From the NCBI RefSeq assembly GCF_014336955.1, contig NZ_QRAI01000003.1, positions 310,001-374,000 on the forward strand: a stretch of 64,000 nucleotides of DNA. The letters run 5' to 3'. Of this stretch, positions 17,878 to 26,800 are shown one piece after another. The position numbers were made by a program, and so were the translations under genes. The DNA comes from Saccharophagus sp. K07. GTDB lineage: Bacteria; Pseudomonadota; Gammaproteobacteria; Pseudomonadales; Cellvibrionaceae. The notes below the pieces were generated by a model, which did not search any database, had not been told where the DNA came from, and saw only the letters and a program-made list of their open reading frames with translations. The number at the start of each line of letters is the position of its first letter. Position 1 is the first letter of the stretch.

Positions 17878-18431
17878 TGCACACCTCCTTCATTTTCTTT
17901 GACCGGCAAAGCGTCGAGAGAAATAGTGTTCTCATCTGCTGCTGCTCGCGCAGGCGCTTCGCCAATGGAAATCGCCGGAAATAGTTCCACTTCTTCCAGT
18001 GTTCCTACGTTGACGATTTCAGCGCTGCGCACGCGGTCCATTACTTCGATCAATCTTTTATAAGGAACCGCAGAATCGAGTAGCAAGGAAATGGCGGTTT
18101 CTTCCGGATAGCGGCGTTTAATTTCCACGAGCACGTCGACTATGGCGGACCAATCGGTTTTTTCGCTGGTGTCAAAATAACGAACACGGCCGACATTAGC
18201 GTCGCGAATTTCCAGCGCATCGGGATAAATCAATAGCTGTAATTCCAGGTCGATTTTCTGCTCTTCGCCGCCAGCGGCATCGAGGCCGGGCAAAGTCAGC
18301 TCTAATACGGTGAGACGGGAAAATACCGCCGTAATCAAAAGAAACGGCACCAGGATCACCATCAAATTCAAAAAGGCGGTGATATTGAGCTCAACCGTTT
18401 CGTGCAGAACTTTGCTGCGTTTGAATTTCAT
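17874..18431 (-). CDS. ExbD/TolR-family protein B (Asn in place of the key Asp)
   Basis: 185 residues with a short basic N-terminus (MKFKRSKVLH), one membrane helix (about 17-40) and a periplasmic domain containing LLDSAVPYKRLIEVMDRVRS, a good TolR/ExbD-like motif. In the helix the sequence reads LNITAFLNLMVILVPFLL. Aligning by eye with NxTPLxDVMLVLL of ExbD/TolR puts Asn22 where the proton-binding Asp is normally found. It probably pairs with ExbD A as a non-protonatable partner. It ends with an acidic low-complexity tail. It is 10 bp from the exbB gene. Confidence 0.85.
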   Translation of the reverse strand: MKFKRSKVLHETVELNITAFLNLMVILVPFLLITAVFSRLTVLELTLPGLDAAGGEEQKIDLELQLLIYPDALEIRDANVGRVRYFDTSEKTDWSAIVDVLVEIKRRYPEETAISLLLDSAVPYKRLIEVMDRVRSAEIVNVGTLEEVELFPAISIGEAPARAAADENTISLDALPVKENEGGVQ

Positions 18432-18441
18432 AGGAGCGCAG

Positions 18442-19059
18442 TCAGTCTTCGACGATCAGATTGAGACACTTCACTGTGGCCATTTCGATGTTATCCACCA
18501 GGCGGGTGGTTTTGGTGGCGAGAAAAGAGTGGATCAAAATCATCGGAATTGCGGCAGTCAAACCAAATGCCGTGGTGTTCATCGCAACCGAAATACTGGC
18601 GGACAATAAATCGGCTTTTTCCGCCGGATTGGCTGAGGCAACGGCAGTAAATGCCTGGATCAAACCGATAATGGTACCCAACAGACCTATCAGGGTGGCG
18701 ATGTTGGCCAATGTCGCTAAATAGTGAGTGCGTTGTTCCAGCTCCGGCATCACTTCCATAATGCCCTCTTCCATCGCCGCTTCCACGGCTTCGCGGCTGG
18801 CATTACTGCGCAGTTTGGCCAAGCCGTATTGCAGAACTCGCGCCAGCGGTGTGCTCTGGCTTTTTAACAGGTTCTCCGCCCGCGGCAGGTCGTTGGCCTT
18901 CAACATGGGCGTTAACTGTTTCCAAATACGGTTGGTTTTATTTTGCGTGGCCGTAATCACCGCGAAGCGCTCGATCGCGATTACCAATCCCAGCACAAAC
19001 ACCACCAGGATGGGATACATAAAAAACCCACCAGATTGAAAAAATTCAATTAAATCCAT
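18442..19059 (-). CDS. exbB: MotA/TolQ/ExbB-family proton channel protein
   Basis: 205 residues with three membrane helices: one near the N-terminus (MYPILVVFVLGLVIAIERF) and two in the C-terminal half (ATLIGLLGTIIGLIQAF and AMNTTAFGLTAAIPMILIHS). The GLLGTIIGLIQAF and NTTAFGL motifs are the pore-lining TolQ/ExbB signatures, with the conserved Thr. It is first of the exbB-exbD-exbD-tonB-tpsB series and is separated from the small gene of the T6SS arm by 52 bp, so the series may be co-transcribed with the T6SS or start from a promoter in that gap. Confidence 0.92.
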   Translation of the reverse strand: MDLIEFFQSGGFFMYPILVVFVLGLVIAIERFAVITATQNKTNRIWKQLTPMLKANDLPRAENLLKSQSTPLARVLQYGLAKLRSNASREAVEAAMEEGIMEVMPELEQRTHYLATLANIATLIGLLGTIIGLIQAFTAVASANPAEKADLLSASISVAMNTTAFGLTAAIPMILIHSFLATKTTRLVDNIEMATVKCLNLIVED

Positions 19060-19111
19060 AACTCTACCTTTGATTCAAAGCACTTATAGGTTTGGTCAAG
19101 CATTTACCCAA

Positions 19112-19363
19112 TTAGGGCTTGTTGGGCACTAATGTGATATCGAGTGATGAGCCTGTGTCATCCGGGGAGGAGTCGCCATTTGGAATGGGAACAACTGTAT
19201 CGGATTCGGGACCGCTGAATGAGGGGTCAGCTCCATTGAATTCACGATCAATGTGATCAAGCAGGCTGCGGCGTTGCGCGACGTATTCTACACGGCTCAT
19301 GCGGTGGTCCAAATAGTCGGCGACGATCTGCCGCATGAGGTCCGAATAATTGATTTCTGACAT
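19112..19363 (-). CDS. Small acidic protein of unknown function between ppkA and exbB
   Basis: 83 residues, MSEINYSDLMRQIVADYLDH at the start, helical and charged in the first half, Ser/Pro/Asp-rich and probably disordered in the second. The first half carries YVAQRRSLLDHIDREFNG, a compact helical motif I associate with small proteins near SUMF1/kinase genes, though I cannot place it in a named family. There is no signal peptide or membrane helix. ATG 19363 lies 16 bp after the kinase stop, so it is in the same transcript. It could be a kinase adaptor or an ExbB/T6SS accessory. Confidence 0.75.
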   Translation of the reverse strand: MSEINYSDLMRQIVADYLDHRMSRVEYVAQRRSLLDHIDREFNGADPSFSGPESDTVVPIPNGDSSPDDTGSSLDITLVPNKP

Positions 19364-19379
19364 AACCCAAAATCTCTTT

Positions 19380-22184
19380 TTACTTGCGTGCGAGCTCTCG
19401 CACTACGCGGAATCCTGTTTCAGCGTCGGCGCTGCCGTCGCTAACGCGCTGCGAACTCAAGGTACAGGACTCCATATCAGTGGCGTATGAGCCGCCCACC
19501 GCAAGCCATTGCCCACCGGGCCCCAGAACCCATTCCTGGGCATTGCCCACGTGGTTGACCAATCCCCAACTGTTTTGCTGGCCGATTTCCGCATTCAGCA
19601 ACGATCCGCCCTTCTGAATGCCGCGCGCATTTAAGCGGCAGTTGCGGTTGGCGTCCAGGCTGCGCCCGTCGGCGTAGGCGGCGACGCGCCACTCCGCCAA
19701 GGTTGGCAAACGATAGGTTTTGCCCGTTTCCTGACTCAACCAACGCACATATTCCTGCACCATTTGCAGCGGCACACCCGTAACCGGCAGAGAACCGTTG
19801 GCCCCGACAACCTCGCGACAGCGCTTGGTCTCTTTGCAGAACAGGTTAAATTCCTCGACGGTTACCTCGTAGCGTCCTATAGCGAATACCGGCATGCCGT
19901 CTTTTGCTGGGATCACCACTGTTTCTGGCGTTTTACCACCACTGCGCACAGAATCCTGACAGATGCTGCGGCGACCGCGCGCGCCCAGGCCCGCCAGGGA
20001 TTCGTTACAGGGGTCACGCATTTCCACCCGCACCGCGGTGAGCTTGGCGTTTTTGGGAAACAGCTCCAACGCGGCCTTTTTCAGGGTCGCGCCACGATCC
20101 GGGAAAGTGTTAGCGATTTTTTGCAAGCACGCAGCCAAGTCGGTAACGATTTGGCCTTCCGCTTTTTTGTACTGCGTCATATCCAGTGAACGCAGTTTTT
20201 TTACCGCAACGGAAAAATCGCTCATGTCGATAATTTGTGTGCAGCGCAGCTGATTTTTCACGGTGGCCAGGGCAACCGCATATTCCTCGCGCCGCTGTGC
20301 CTCCTGCATTTGCTGGGTGCGAATTTCCGCCTGTTGTTGGCGCTCTTGCTGCTGTTTCAGGCGTGCCAGGCGCTCCTGCTCTGCCTGTTCTTCCCGCAGG
20401 CGCTCCAGTTCAGCCAGTTGTTCCTTGACACTAAGCGCCAGCGCGTCCAGCTCATTTTTGGCTCCCGCATAACGATGCGCCCGTTCAATAACGCCGAGCG
20501 CATTTTCATATTCCTGTTGCTCGATCAATGCGTTAATTCGCGCGAGATAAAGCCCATAGGCCTGTTGCCGATAATCCACATACTGCGGATGATTTTCTTT
20601 CAGCAGCTGGCGCAAATTCTGCATTTCTTCCCAAAGCAGATTTTCCCAGCGCGCATCAAATGTATTGGCCGCGAGAAGATCGGAGATGGTTTTCTGCAAC
20701 AATTCCAAGCGAATTTCGTATTCAATTTCACTGCGGAAATCATCTGCAGTGAGCTGTGGCTGTTGCGGCGCCTGTTCACGATTCAGATAAATAAAGCCGC
20801 CCGCCAACACTGCGAGAAACAACAAAACCATCGCCGTGATAGCCACTACAGAGGTGCTGGCTTTTTTATTGAGTTCACTCCAAAACTCCTGCACCGAGCC
20901 AATGCGATTTTCCCGCTCGAATGCCAGGGAGCGCTCGATCACGCGCCACTGATGTTTACTGATGCTCTCGATGCGCGCGGGTTTCAGCCCTTCCTTCTGC
21001 GCTTCTTCGGCATTTTTTCGCCCGAATGGATGCGCCCCCGTCAGCAATTCGTAGGTAATGCAGCCCAGCGCGTAAATATCGTCGCGCACATCCGGCGTTT
21101 CGCCGTTGAGCATTTCCAGACTGGCGTAGGCAGGCGTCAGTGCTCCCAGATTACCGGCATCAAAAATCGTGCGGTCGTCGGTGGAGACGCCGCCCACTTC
21201 TGCCTGCGCTACCGCCCGCGCGATACCAAAATCGAACACCTTGGCGACATTGTCATTAGTGACAAAAATGTTGCCGGGCTTGAGGTCGGAGTGAATAATT
21301 TTTTGCCCGTGTGCGTAACTCAAAGCCGCGCAAATGCCTTCGAGAATTTGCCACGCATCCTCAAACGCCAACCCCGTCGAGCTGTATTTTTTGATCAGTT
21401 TGTCCAGCGGCGTACCGTGCAGGTATTCCATGGTCATAAAGACCGTGTCGCCGTCTTTATCGAAATCGTGAACGTTTACGATATTGGGGTGGGCGATGCG
21501 CTGAGTTTTGCGCGATTCCCGCTGCAGGGCGATAAACGCCTCGGGATGGGATTTGAATTCCTCGCCTAAAACCTTGATGGCGACGTAGGGATCCCGGTCC
21601 TTGGCCTCCACTTTGAGCAGGTCCTTGGCCTTGTACACCACCCCCATGCCACCAGCACCGACCACCTGTTCCAACACAAAGCGGTTTTTCAGAATTTCCT
21701 TGGGCTTGGCAGCACCGGTGCGCGGACCTTTGCTCGGTGGCGGCAGCGATATAGTGGGATCGGCACTGCGGCGAACCGGCTCCACATTGCGCGCGGAGGT
21801 CTGCGTTTTTGACATCTGTGTTTTAGACGCCTGGGTTTTATCAGCGACTTGCGGCTTCGCCATGGGTCTGGCGGCATTGGGTGCAGCGGGTTTTTTCGGC
21901 GGCGCAACCACAGTTGATTGGCTCGCAGGCGCAGCTGGTCGCACCGGTTGTTTAATTCGCGTGGCGATTCTGGTGGCATCAGGAGCTGCCGAAGCGGCAG
22001 CTCCAGGCTGCGCTCTAGCCGGCGTTGCCGTTGACGCAGAAGTAGGCGCTGCAGAAGGAGGCCGTGCTGTTGACGAAGCTGGTGGCGTCGCCGGTGATGC
22101 CGGAGTTGGCGTTGCCGGGGTCGACGGCCGCTTTACCCGCGTCAGCTGTATACGGGTTTTGTCATTATCGTCAGAGTTACTCAT
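19380..22184 (-). CDS. ppkA: PpkA-type Ser/Thr kinase with C-terminal SUMF1-like domain
   Basis: 934 residues. Order: an N-terminal disordered Pro/Ala/Thr-rich region of about 165 residues starting with SDDNDKTRIQL; a Hanks-type kinase domain (GAGGMGVVYKA near 175, VAIKVL with the catalytic Lys, HSDLKPGN near 297, DFGIARA, APE-like TPAYASLEML); one membrane helix (about 441-463); a helical coiled-coil periplasmic stretch with Gln/Arg-rich repeats; and a formylglycine-generating-enzyme-like domain from about 755 to the end (IGRYEVTVEEF, YRLPTLAEWRVAA, GNAQEWVLG, TGFRVVREL). This is the PpkA architecture, a T6SS activator that phosphorylates threonines in Fha or TssL. The HRD motif is HSD here, so it is a non-RD kinase. 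The SUMF1 part is probably a periplasmic sensor domain, not a sulfatase activator. Confidence 0.92.
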   Translation of the reverse strand: MSNSDDNDKTRIQLTRVKRPSTPATPTPASPATPPASSTARPPSAAPTSASTATPARAQPGAAASAAPDATRIATRIKQPVRPAAPASQSTVVAPPKKPAAPNAARPMAKPQVADKTQASKTQMSKTQTSARNVEPVRRSADPTISLPPPSKGPRTGAAKPKEILKNRFVLEQVVGAGGMGVVYKAKDLLKVEAKDRDPYVAIKVLGEEFKSHPEAFIALQRESRKTQRIAHPNIVNVHDFDKDGDTVFMTMEYLHGTPLDKLIKKYSSTGLAFEDAWQILEGICAALSYAHGQKIIHSDLKPGNIFVTNDNVAKVFDFGIARAVAQAEVGGVSTDDRTIFDAGNLGALTPAYASLEMLNGETPDVRDDIYALGCITYELLTGAHPFGRKNAEEAQKEGLKPARIESISKHQWRVIERSLAFERENRIGSVQEFWSELNKKASTSVVAITAMVLLFLAVLAGGFIYLNREQAPQQPQLTADDFRSEIEYEIRLELLQKTISDLLAANTFDARWENLLWEEMQNLRQLLKENHPQYVDYRQQAYGLYLARINALIEQQEYENALGVIERAHRYAGAKNELDALALSVKEQLAELERLREEQAEQERLARLKQQQERQQQAEIRTQQMQEAQRREEYAVALATVKNQLRCTQIIDMSDFSVAVKKLRSLDMTQYKKAEGQIVTDLAACLQKIANTFPDRGATLKKAALELFPKNAKLTAVRVEMRDPCNESLAGLGARGRRSICQDSVRSGGKTPETVVIPAKDGMPVFAIGRYEVTVEEFNLFCKETKRCREVVGANGSLPVTGVPLQMVQEYVRWLSQETGKTYRLPTLAEWRVAAYADGRSLDANRNCRLNARGIQKGGSLLNAEIGQQNSWGLVNHVGNAQEWVLGPGGQWLAVGGSYATDMESCTLSSQRVSDGSADAETGFRVVRELARK

Positions 22185-22204
22185 CGGCGACCATCAAAGT
22201 GAAA

Positions 22205-22975
22205 TTAACTGAATTTTCCAGGCTCGCCTTTTACGACTACCACCGAGACATTATCCGGCGCACCGCGGGCGAGCGATATGCTCACCAGTTCCTCTGCCAT
22301 TTGTTGAGTGTCCCGTTTATTCAACACACTCGCAATCTCGTTGTCGTTGACGGTGTTGTAGAGTCCGTCACTGCATAACAAAAAGGTGTCGCCGATCTGC
22401 GTGTTGAACACCGTGATATCGACGAATGCGTCTTCCTCAACCCCCACGGCTCGGGTGATCACATTGGAATGGGGATGATTGATGGCCTCTTCTGGAGTAA
22501 TAACTCCCATCTCCACCAATTCCTGCACATGGCTGTGATCGCGCGAGAGCTGTGTCAGCTGGTGGTTGCGCAGGCGGTATAAGCGCGAGTCGCCCGCCCA
22601 CAGACAAACGCCCACCCGCCCGCGGATCAGCAGGGCGACCAGGGTGCTCCCCATAGTGGCGTTATCCAACATCACGTCGGCGTAATCGAGGATCTGGCGG
22701 TTGACGTCCAGCACTGTCTCTTCCACCTGATCAACAAAATCGCTGAGGCGTTCGAATGGCTCCAGCTGACTGAGCGACTCGATAATCATGCGGCTCGCCA
22801 CATCGCCCACTTCATGGCCGCCCATACCGTCGGCGACGGCCCACAAACCCGCCTGCGGAAGAGCTATAAGCGCATCCTCATTGACCGAGCGCACCGCGCC
22901 AACATCTGTGCGAGTGCCGCTGCGCCATTCGATCGGGCGGCGGAAGGTTCGGTCAGTATCTTCTGCGTTGCTCAT
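22205..22975 (-). CDS. pppA: PppA-type PP2C phosphoprotein phosphatase
   Basis: 256 residues, one PP2C domain that counteracts PpkA. The metal-binding and catalytic motifs are RSVNEDALIALP, VADGMGGHEVGDVAS, GSTLVALLIRG, LSRDHSHVQE, LLCSDGLYNTV and APDNVSVVVVKG. The first ten residues, MSNAEDTDRT, resemble the starts of PpkA and TssL in this locus. It lies 20 bp upstream of ppkA and 13 bp downstream of tagF. Confidence 0.94.
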   Translation of the reverse strand: MSNAEDTDRTFRRPIEWRSGTRTDVGAVRSVNEDALIALPQAGLWAVADGMGGHEVGDVASRMIIESLSQLEPFERLSDFVDQVEETVLDVNRQILDYADVMLDNATMGSTLVALLIRGRVGVCLWAGDSRLYRLRNHQLTQLSRDHSHVQELVEMGVITPEEAINHPHSNVITRAVGVEEDAFVDITVFNTQIGDTFLLCSDGLYNTVNDNEIASVLNKRDTQQMAEELVSISLARGAPDNVSVVVVKGEPGKFS

Positions 22976-22988
22976 CTAGAACTCCGAT

Positions 22989-23738
22989 TCACGCTTCAGC
23001 ACGCAGCGGGCGCACCGGGACTGACCATTCCCAGTTTTCCCACAGGCCATCGAGCATGGCGGCTCCCCCAGATGCCGGCGGCATTCCGGGGCTGACAAAA
23101 ACACAAGGCTCCACCCGCTCAGACCCGGAAGTGCTCCAGATGCTGAAGCTAGAAAAGGTGCTCGCCACAAAGGCGTCGAGCAGATGCGGCATGGCGGGTT
23201 CGACAGACGGATTATCAAAATCCAGATCCACCACCACTCCAGCATCCGGCCGCGGCGGCGCCTGGTAGAGGTAACCGTCGCCACCGCCGAGTTTCAATTG
23301 GTTGAGGTCTTCCAGCAGTCGGTCAACTGGCAGCAGGCCGTCGAGCGCGCGCAATGCCAAATGCTCAACCGCTTCAAACCAAGCGCTTTGATGCAACAGG
23401 AAACTGGTTAGAGAAGTGCGCTCCGGCAGGCGGCGCAGTATGGAAAAGGGAAAGTAACGTCCGACGCGATCGACACTTGGCAGCCAGATACCGGCCCAGG
23501 CGTTGCTGTCGAGCGCACCGGGTGACAGACAAAAACGCCAGATCGGGCTGGTGAGATAGATTTCCAGCCAGGCATTGCCCAGACGCTCCTGGGTGCTGCC
23601 AATAAACGTCTGCAGCCAGCTGTCCCATTCGTTGATGACCTTGGTCGGCAGGTTGCGGTGGATAAAGTCTCCGTGCGCAGGCAACTTGCCAAACAGGCCG
23701 GTCGGCGGGTTGTGCGGATTCATAACAGCAGAACTCAT
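22989..23738 (-). CDS. tagF: TagF, T6SS-associated repressor
   Basis: 249 residues of the TagF/ImpM family (DUF2094), recognised by the N-terminal GLFGKLPAHGDFIHRNLP and VINEWDSWLQTFI, then SPIWRFCLSPGALDSNAWAG and PSVDRVGRYFPFSIL. In Pseudomonas and Agrobacterium TagF acts as a post-translational inhibitor of T6SS assembly. Here it is a stand-alone protein, separated from PppA; in some species TagF and PppA domains are fused. No signal peptide. It ends next to pppA in the same leftward operon. Confidence 0.9.
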   Translation of the reverse strand: MSSAVMNPHNPPTGLFGKLPAHGDFIHRNLPTKVINEWDSWLQTFIGSTQERLGNAWLEIYLTSPIWRFCLSPGALDSNAWAGIWLPSVDRVGRYFPFSILRRLPERTSLTSFLLHQSAWFEAVEHLALRALDGLLPVDRLLEDLNQLKLGGGDGYLYQAPPRPDAGVVVDLDFDNPSVEPAMPHLLDAFVASTFSSFSIWSTSGSERVEPCVFVSPGMPPASGGAAMLDGLWENWEWSVPVRPLRAEA

Positions 23739-23813
23739 GACGCGGCACCCTTCATAGTGCGGTCCTCGTTTCCCTTCATGGTGCTCTCTCCTGTAGCTTA
23801 AGCGCGATGAGCC

Positions 23814-26800
23814 TCATCGCACGATGGATTCCGGTACGCGGAAGGCGTTGAGTACATCTCGGCGCAGCGGACTGTCGGCGCTTTTGGTTTTGACTTCGTA
23901 AGTGATCTTGTGGGCGTCGCGCTGCGTGCCGCGCTCATCACCTGCGGAAAAGGTCACCAGATAAATATTCGACTGGCTGGTTTTTTCCACGTAAGACGCG
24001 TCGAGCAAACGGAACCAGGCCCAACCGCCCTGGAAGGAGCGTTCGTACTGGCTGCCCTGCAGATCCTCAAACACCATGCGCACCCGCATATTGTCCTGGT
24101 TAGCCTGCCAGCGCACAGTCTTCCAGAACTTTGGCCCGTGATTGTAGGTAAGGCGCTCGTCGCCAACATCCAAGGTAAAGCGGGCGTCCCTCTCCTCCAT
24201 GGCGCGCGGTCGCAACTCCATTGTGACGGAGATGCTGTCCGGGCTTTCGCGATAGAAGATGTCTTTGATACCGCGAGCGTTGTCGATCTGGCGCAACACC
24301 TCTTCGGAAAAGCCGAGGGTGTAGTTATCCACCACGCGATTGCGCAGGCCGCCGCGTGTGCTCACAAACGGTGCCATGTATTCGGTGAAGAATTTGTCGA
24401 TGGTGCCGCCGGGTTTGAAAAACTCGGAAAAGTCGTACAGCGCCATCTCGTCGGTGGCACTGCGATTCAGCGGATAGCGGCCCTGCAGACGCTGACTGTA
24501 AGGGCGGTGAACCGTCGCGCGCCACTCGTTATCCACATAACCGCGCGCCGAGTCGAGCAACACTCGCCAGCTTTGATCGGTCAAGGTGGACAACCATTGC
24601 CGCACCGGCTCTGGCATTGACTGAGAGTAAGCCTTCACATCGGTGATCGCATTACCAGCGTTGGTATCGAAGCGCGCGCGCGCCAGATTGAACGCCTGCT
24701 GACCGGGCTCGGGGGCCATGGCGATATCCGTCATGAAATCCTTCAACCCCTGCAGCTTGTTGCGAATGGTCATGATCGGCGCAACATCGCCGCGACCTTC
24801 GGCCACCAGGGCATTGAGATCGCGGAAGTGCTTGTCGACCTTGGTGCCTTCGTACTGGCTGATCAGGGCAGATGTGGCCAATTGCGCCACCTTGCCACCT
24901 TTCTTCGGATTTTTACCCGCGAGGTCCTCCACCTCTTCCTGCGACGGGCGCAACTGCGTATTGCGCTGGCCTATCTGCAGAATGGAAATCAGCGGTGAAT
25001 AAACCGGGTCGACCAGATTGGCCAACACTTCTTCGGCGTGGCGCAGGTTGCGGAATTCGGTCACTGCCAGGCGTTTGTAAACCTCATCCCACACCTGGAT
25101 GTATTCGCTGAGGTAGAGCTCCTCCACCTGTTTGCTGACGTCATCGAGGTCTTCCTGGATAAAGTCGATCTTGGCGTTTTCGTCATCGGTCAGCACCCAG
25201 CGCTCGTTGACTATATCGGCGACCAGAGGCGAGCGCGGCGACAGGTCGATGCTGTCGTAACCCTCTTTGGTGAACATCACCGGAATAAAGAGCGCGCGTT
25301 GCACATTACTGTCGATTTTGTAGGAGGTGCGCACGGGCGCGCCGAATGCAGCGAGCAGGTCGACCTTGCGGTTGTAGACGGGATTGCTGCGCACTCGCGA
25401 GTAGACGCGTTGCGCCACCGGTTCGCGCAGGATCAGTTCGCGCGTGTCTTTCACCAAGCGGGCGTTGAGCGTGCTCGGCGGCGGCACCTCGGCAAGCAGA
25501 TGGTCGAGATGGAATTCCAGCTCTTTCCGCCGCGTGCCTTCGCCGAGCAGGGAGGTCTCCCAATGCTTCACAAACCAGTCGCGCACGCGCTCGCGCTCCA
25601 TGCGATCGGTTTTCTGAAACATCATATAAATGCGGAAGGTGTCGTACAGATCGGTGCCGTCGTAGCCCTTCTCCAGCTCGCCTTCCATAATGGTCAGCAG
25701 GCGCGGCAAAAAGGTGTGCACCAACTCGTGCCGGTAGGCGTCGTCCGCCCGGGAATCCACGCGCACGTCATAGAGGCCGAGACTGGTCAGCCAGGGATGG
25801 TCCTGTTGATCGTAAACCTTGGAGGCGCGCTCCAAGGCATTGAGAGCGGGCAACACCTGGCGAATATCGCGACCTTGCGGCGCGATCTTGTCCGCCGCCA
25901 ATTCGTATTCCTCAACATGTGCATTGACCTCTTCCATAAAACCGCGATGGCGCATGACACTACCGGACCACACCACCCCCAGGCCTATGGCAACCAATGC
26001 CATCAAGGCGTAGGCGCCGCGCTTCAACCAGCGCACAGTGCGCTCGTAGGACACGTTCGACCCCACCAGCTCCGCCTCCGGAAAAATGACTTCGCGGAAC
26101 AGCTTGCCAAGGAAAAAGCTTTTGCCCTGTTGATGGGGCAACTGGGCGACCTCCCGGGCGAAACCGAAGTTCGCCGCCACCGACGCCATCAAGCGATCGA
26201 TGGGCGTGCCGTCCTGGGTGCCGGAGGTGAAATAAACACCGCGTAGATAGGGCTGGAATTTAAAACGGTTGAACGCGAACGTCTGGCGGACAAACTGTTC
26301 GGCTATACCGCGCAGGTTTTCGAACTGCTGCGGGAAGCCCTGGATGGCGGCGCGCCGCTTGCTGTCGCGCTCCTGATGCATGCGCCACAGCACCCGCGAA
26401 TACAGGTTGCTGGTGAGATTGGTCAATTCATTGCGCAGCAGATCAAAGTCCGGAGGACTGTCGGTCTGCGGTGAGTCCGGCAAGGAGATACCCCATACCT
26501 GCTCGCGCTCTTCGCGGCTGAAATCTTCGAAAAACTCGCTGAAGCCGCTGACCAGGTCCGCCTTGGTGAACATCAGATACACCGGGAAGCGAATCTGCAA
26601 CTTGTCCATCAACTCATCCAGACGCGTGCGGATGGTTTTGGCCTGCTGGGCGCGCTCGTCTTCCGTCATCATCAACAGGTCTTGCATGCTGATGGCGACT
26701 ATGGCGCCGTTGATCGGCCGGCGGCGGCGATTGCGTTTCAGCAGTTCCAGGAAACCTTCCCAAGCACTGGCGTCGACGGCTTTATGGCTGTCCTGAGTGG

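Noticed and set aside
20235-21569. 444-residue open frame on the + strand
   Set aside because: It is antisense to the well-supported kinase gene; no domain or ribosome-binding site; a shadow of codon bias.
25038-26246. 402-residue open frame on the + strand
   Set aside because: It lies opposite tssM, shows no family motif, and is explained by the codon use of tssM.
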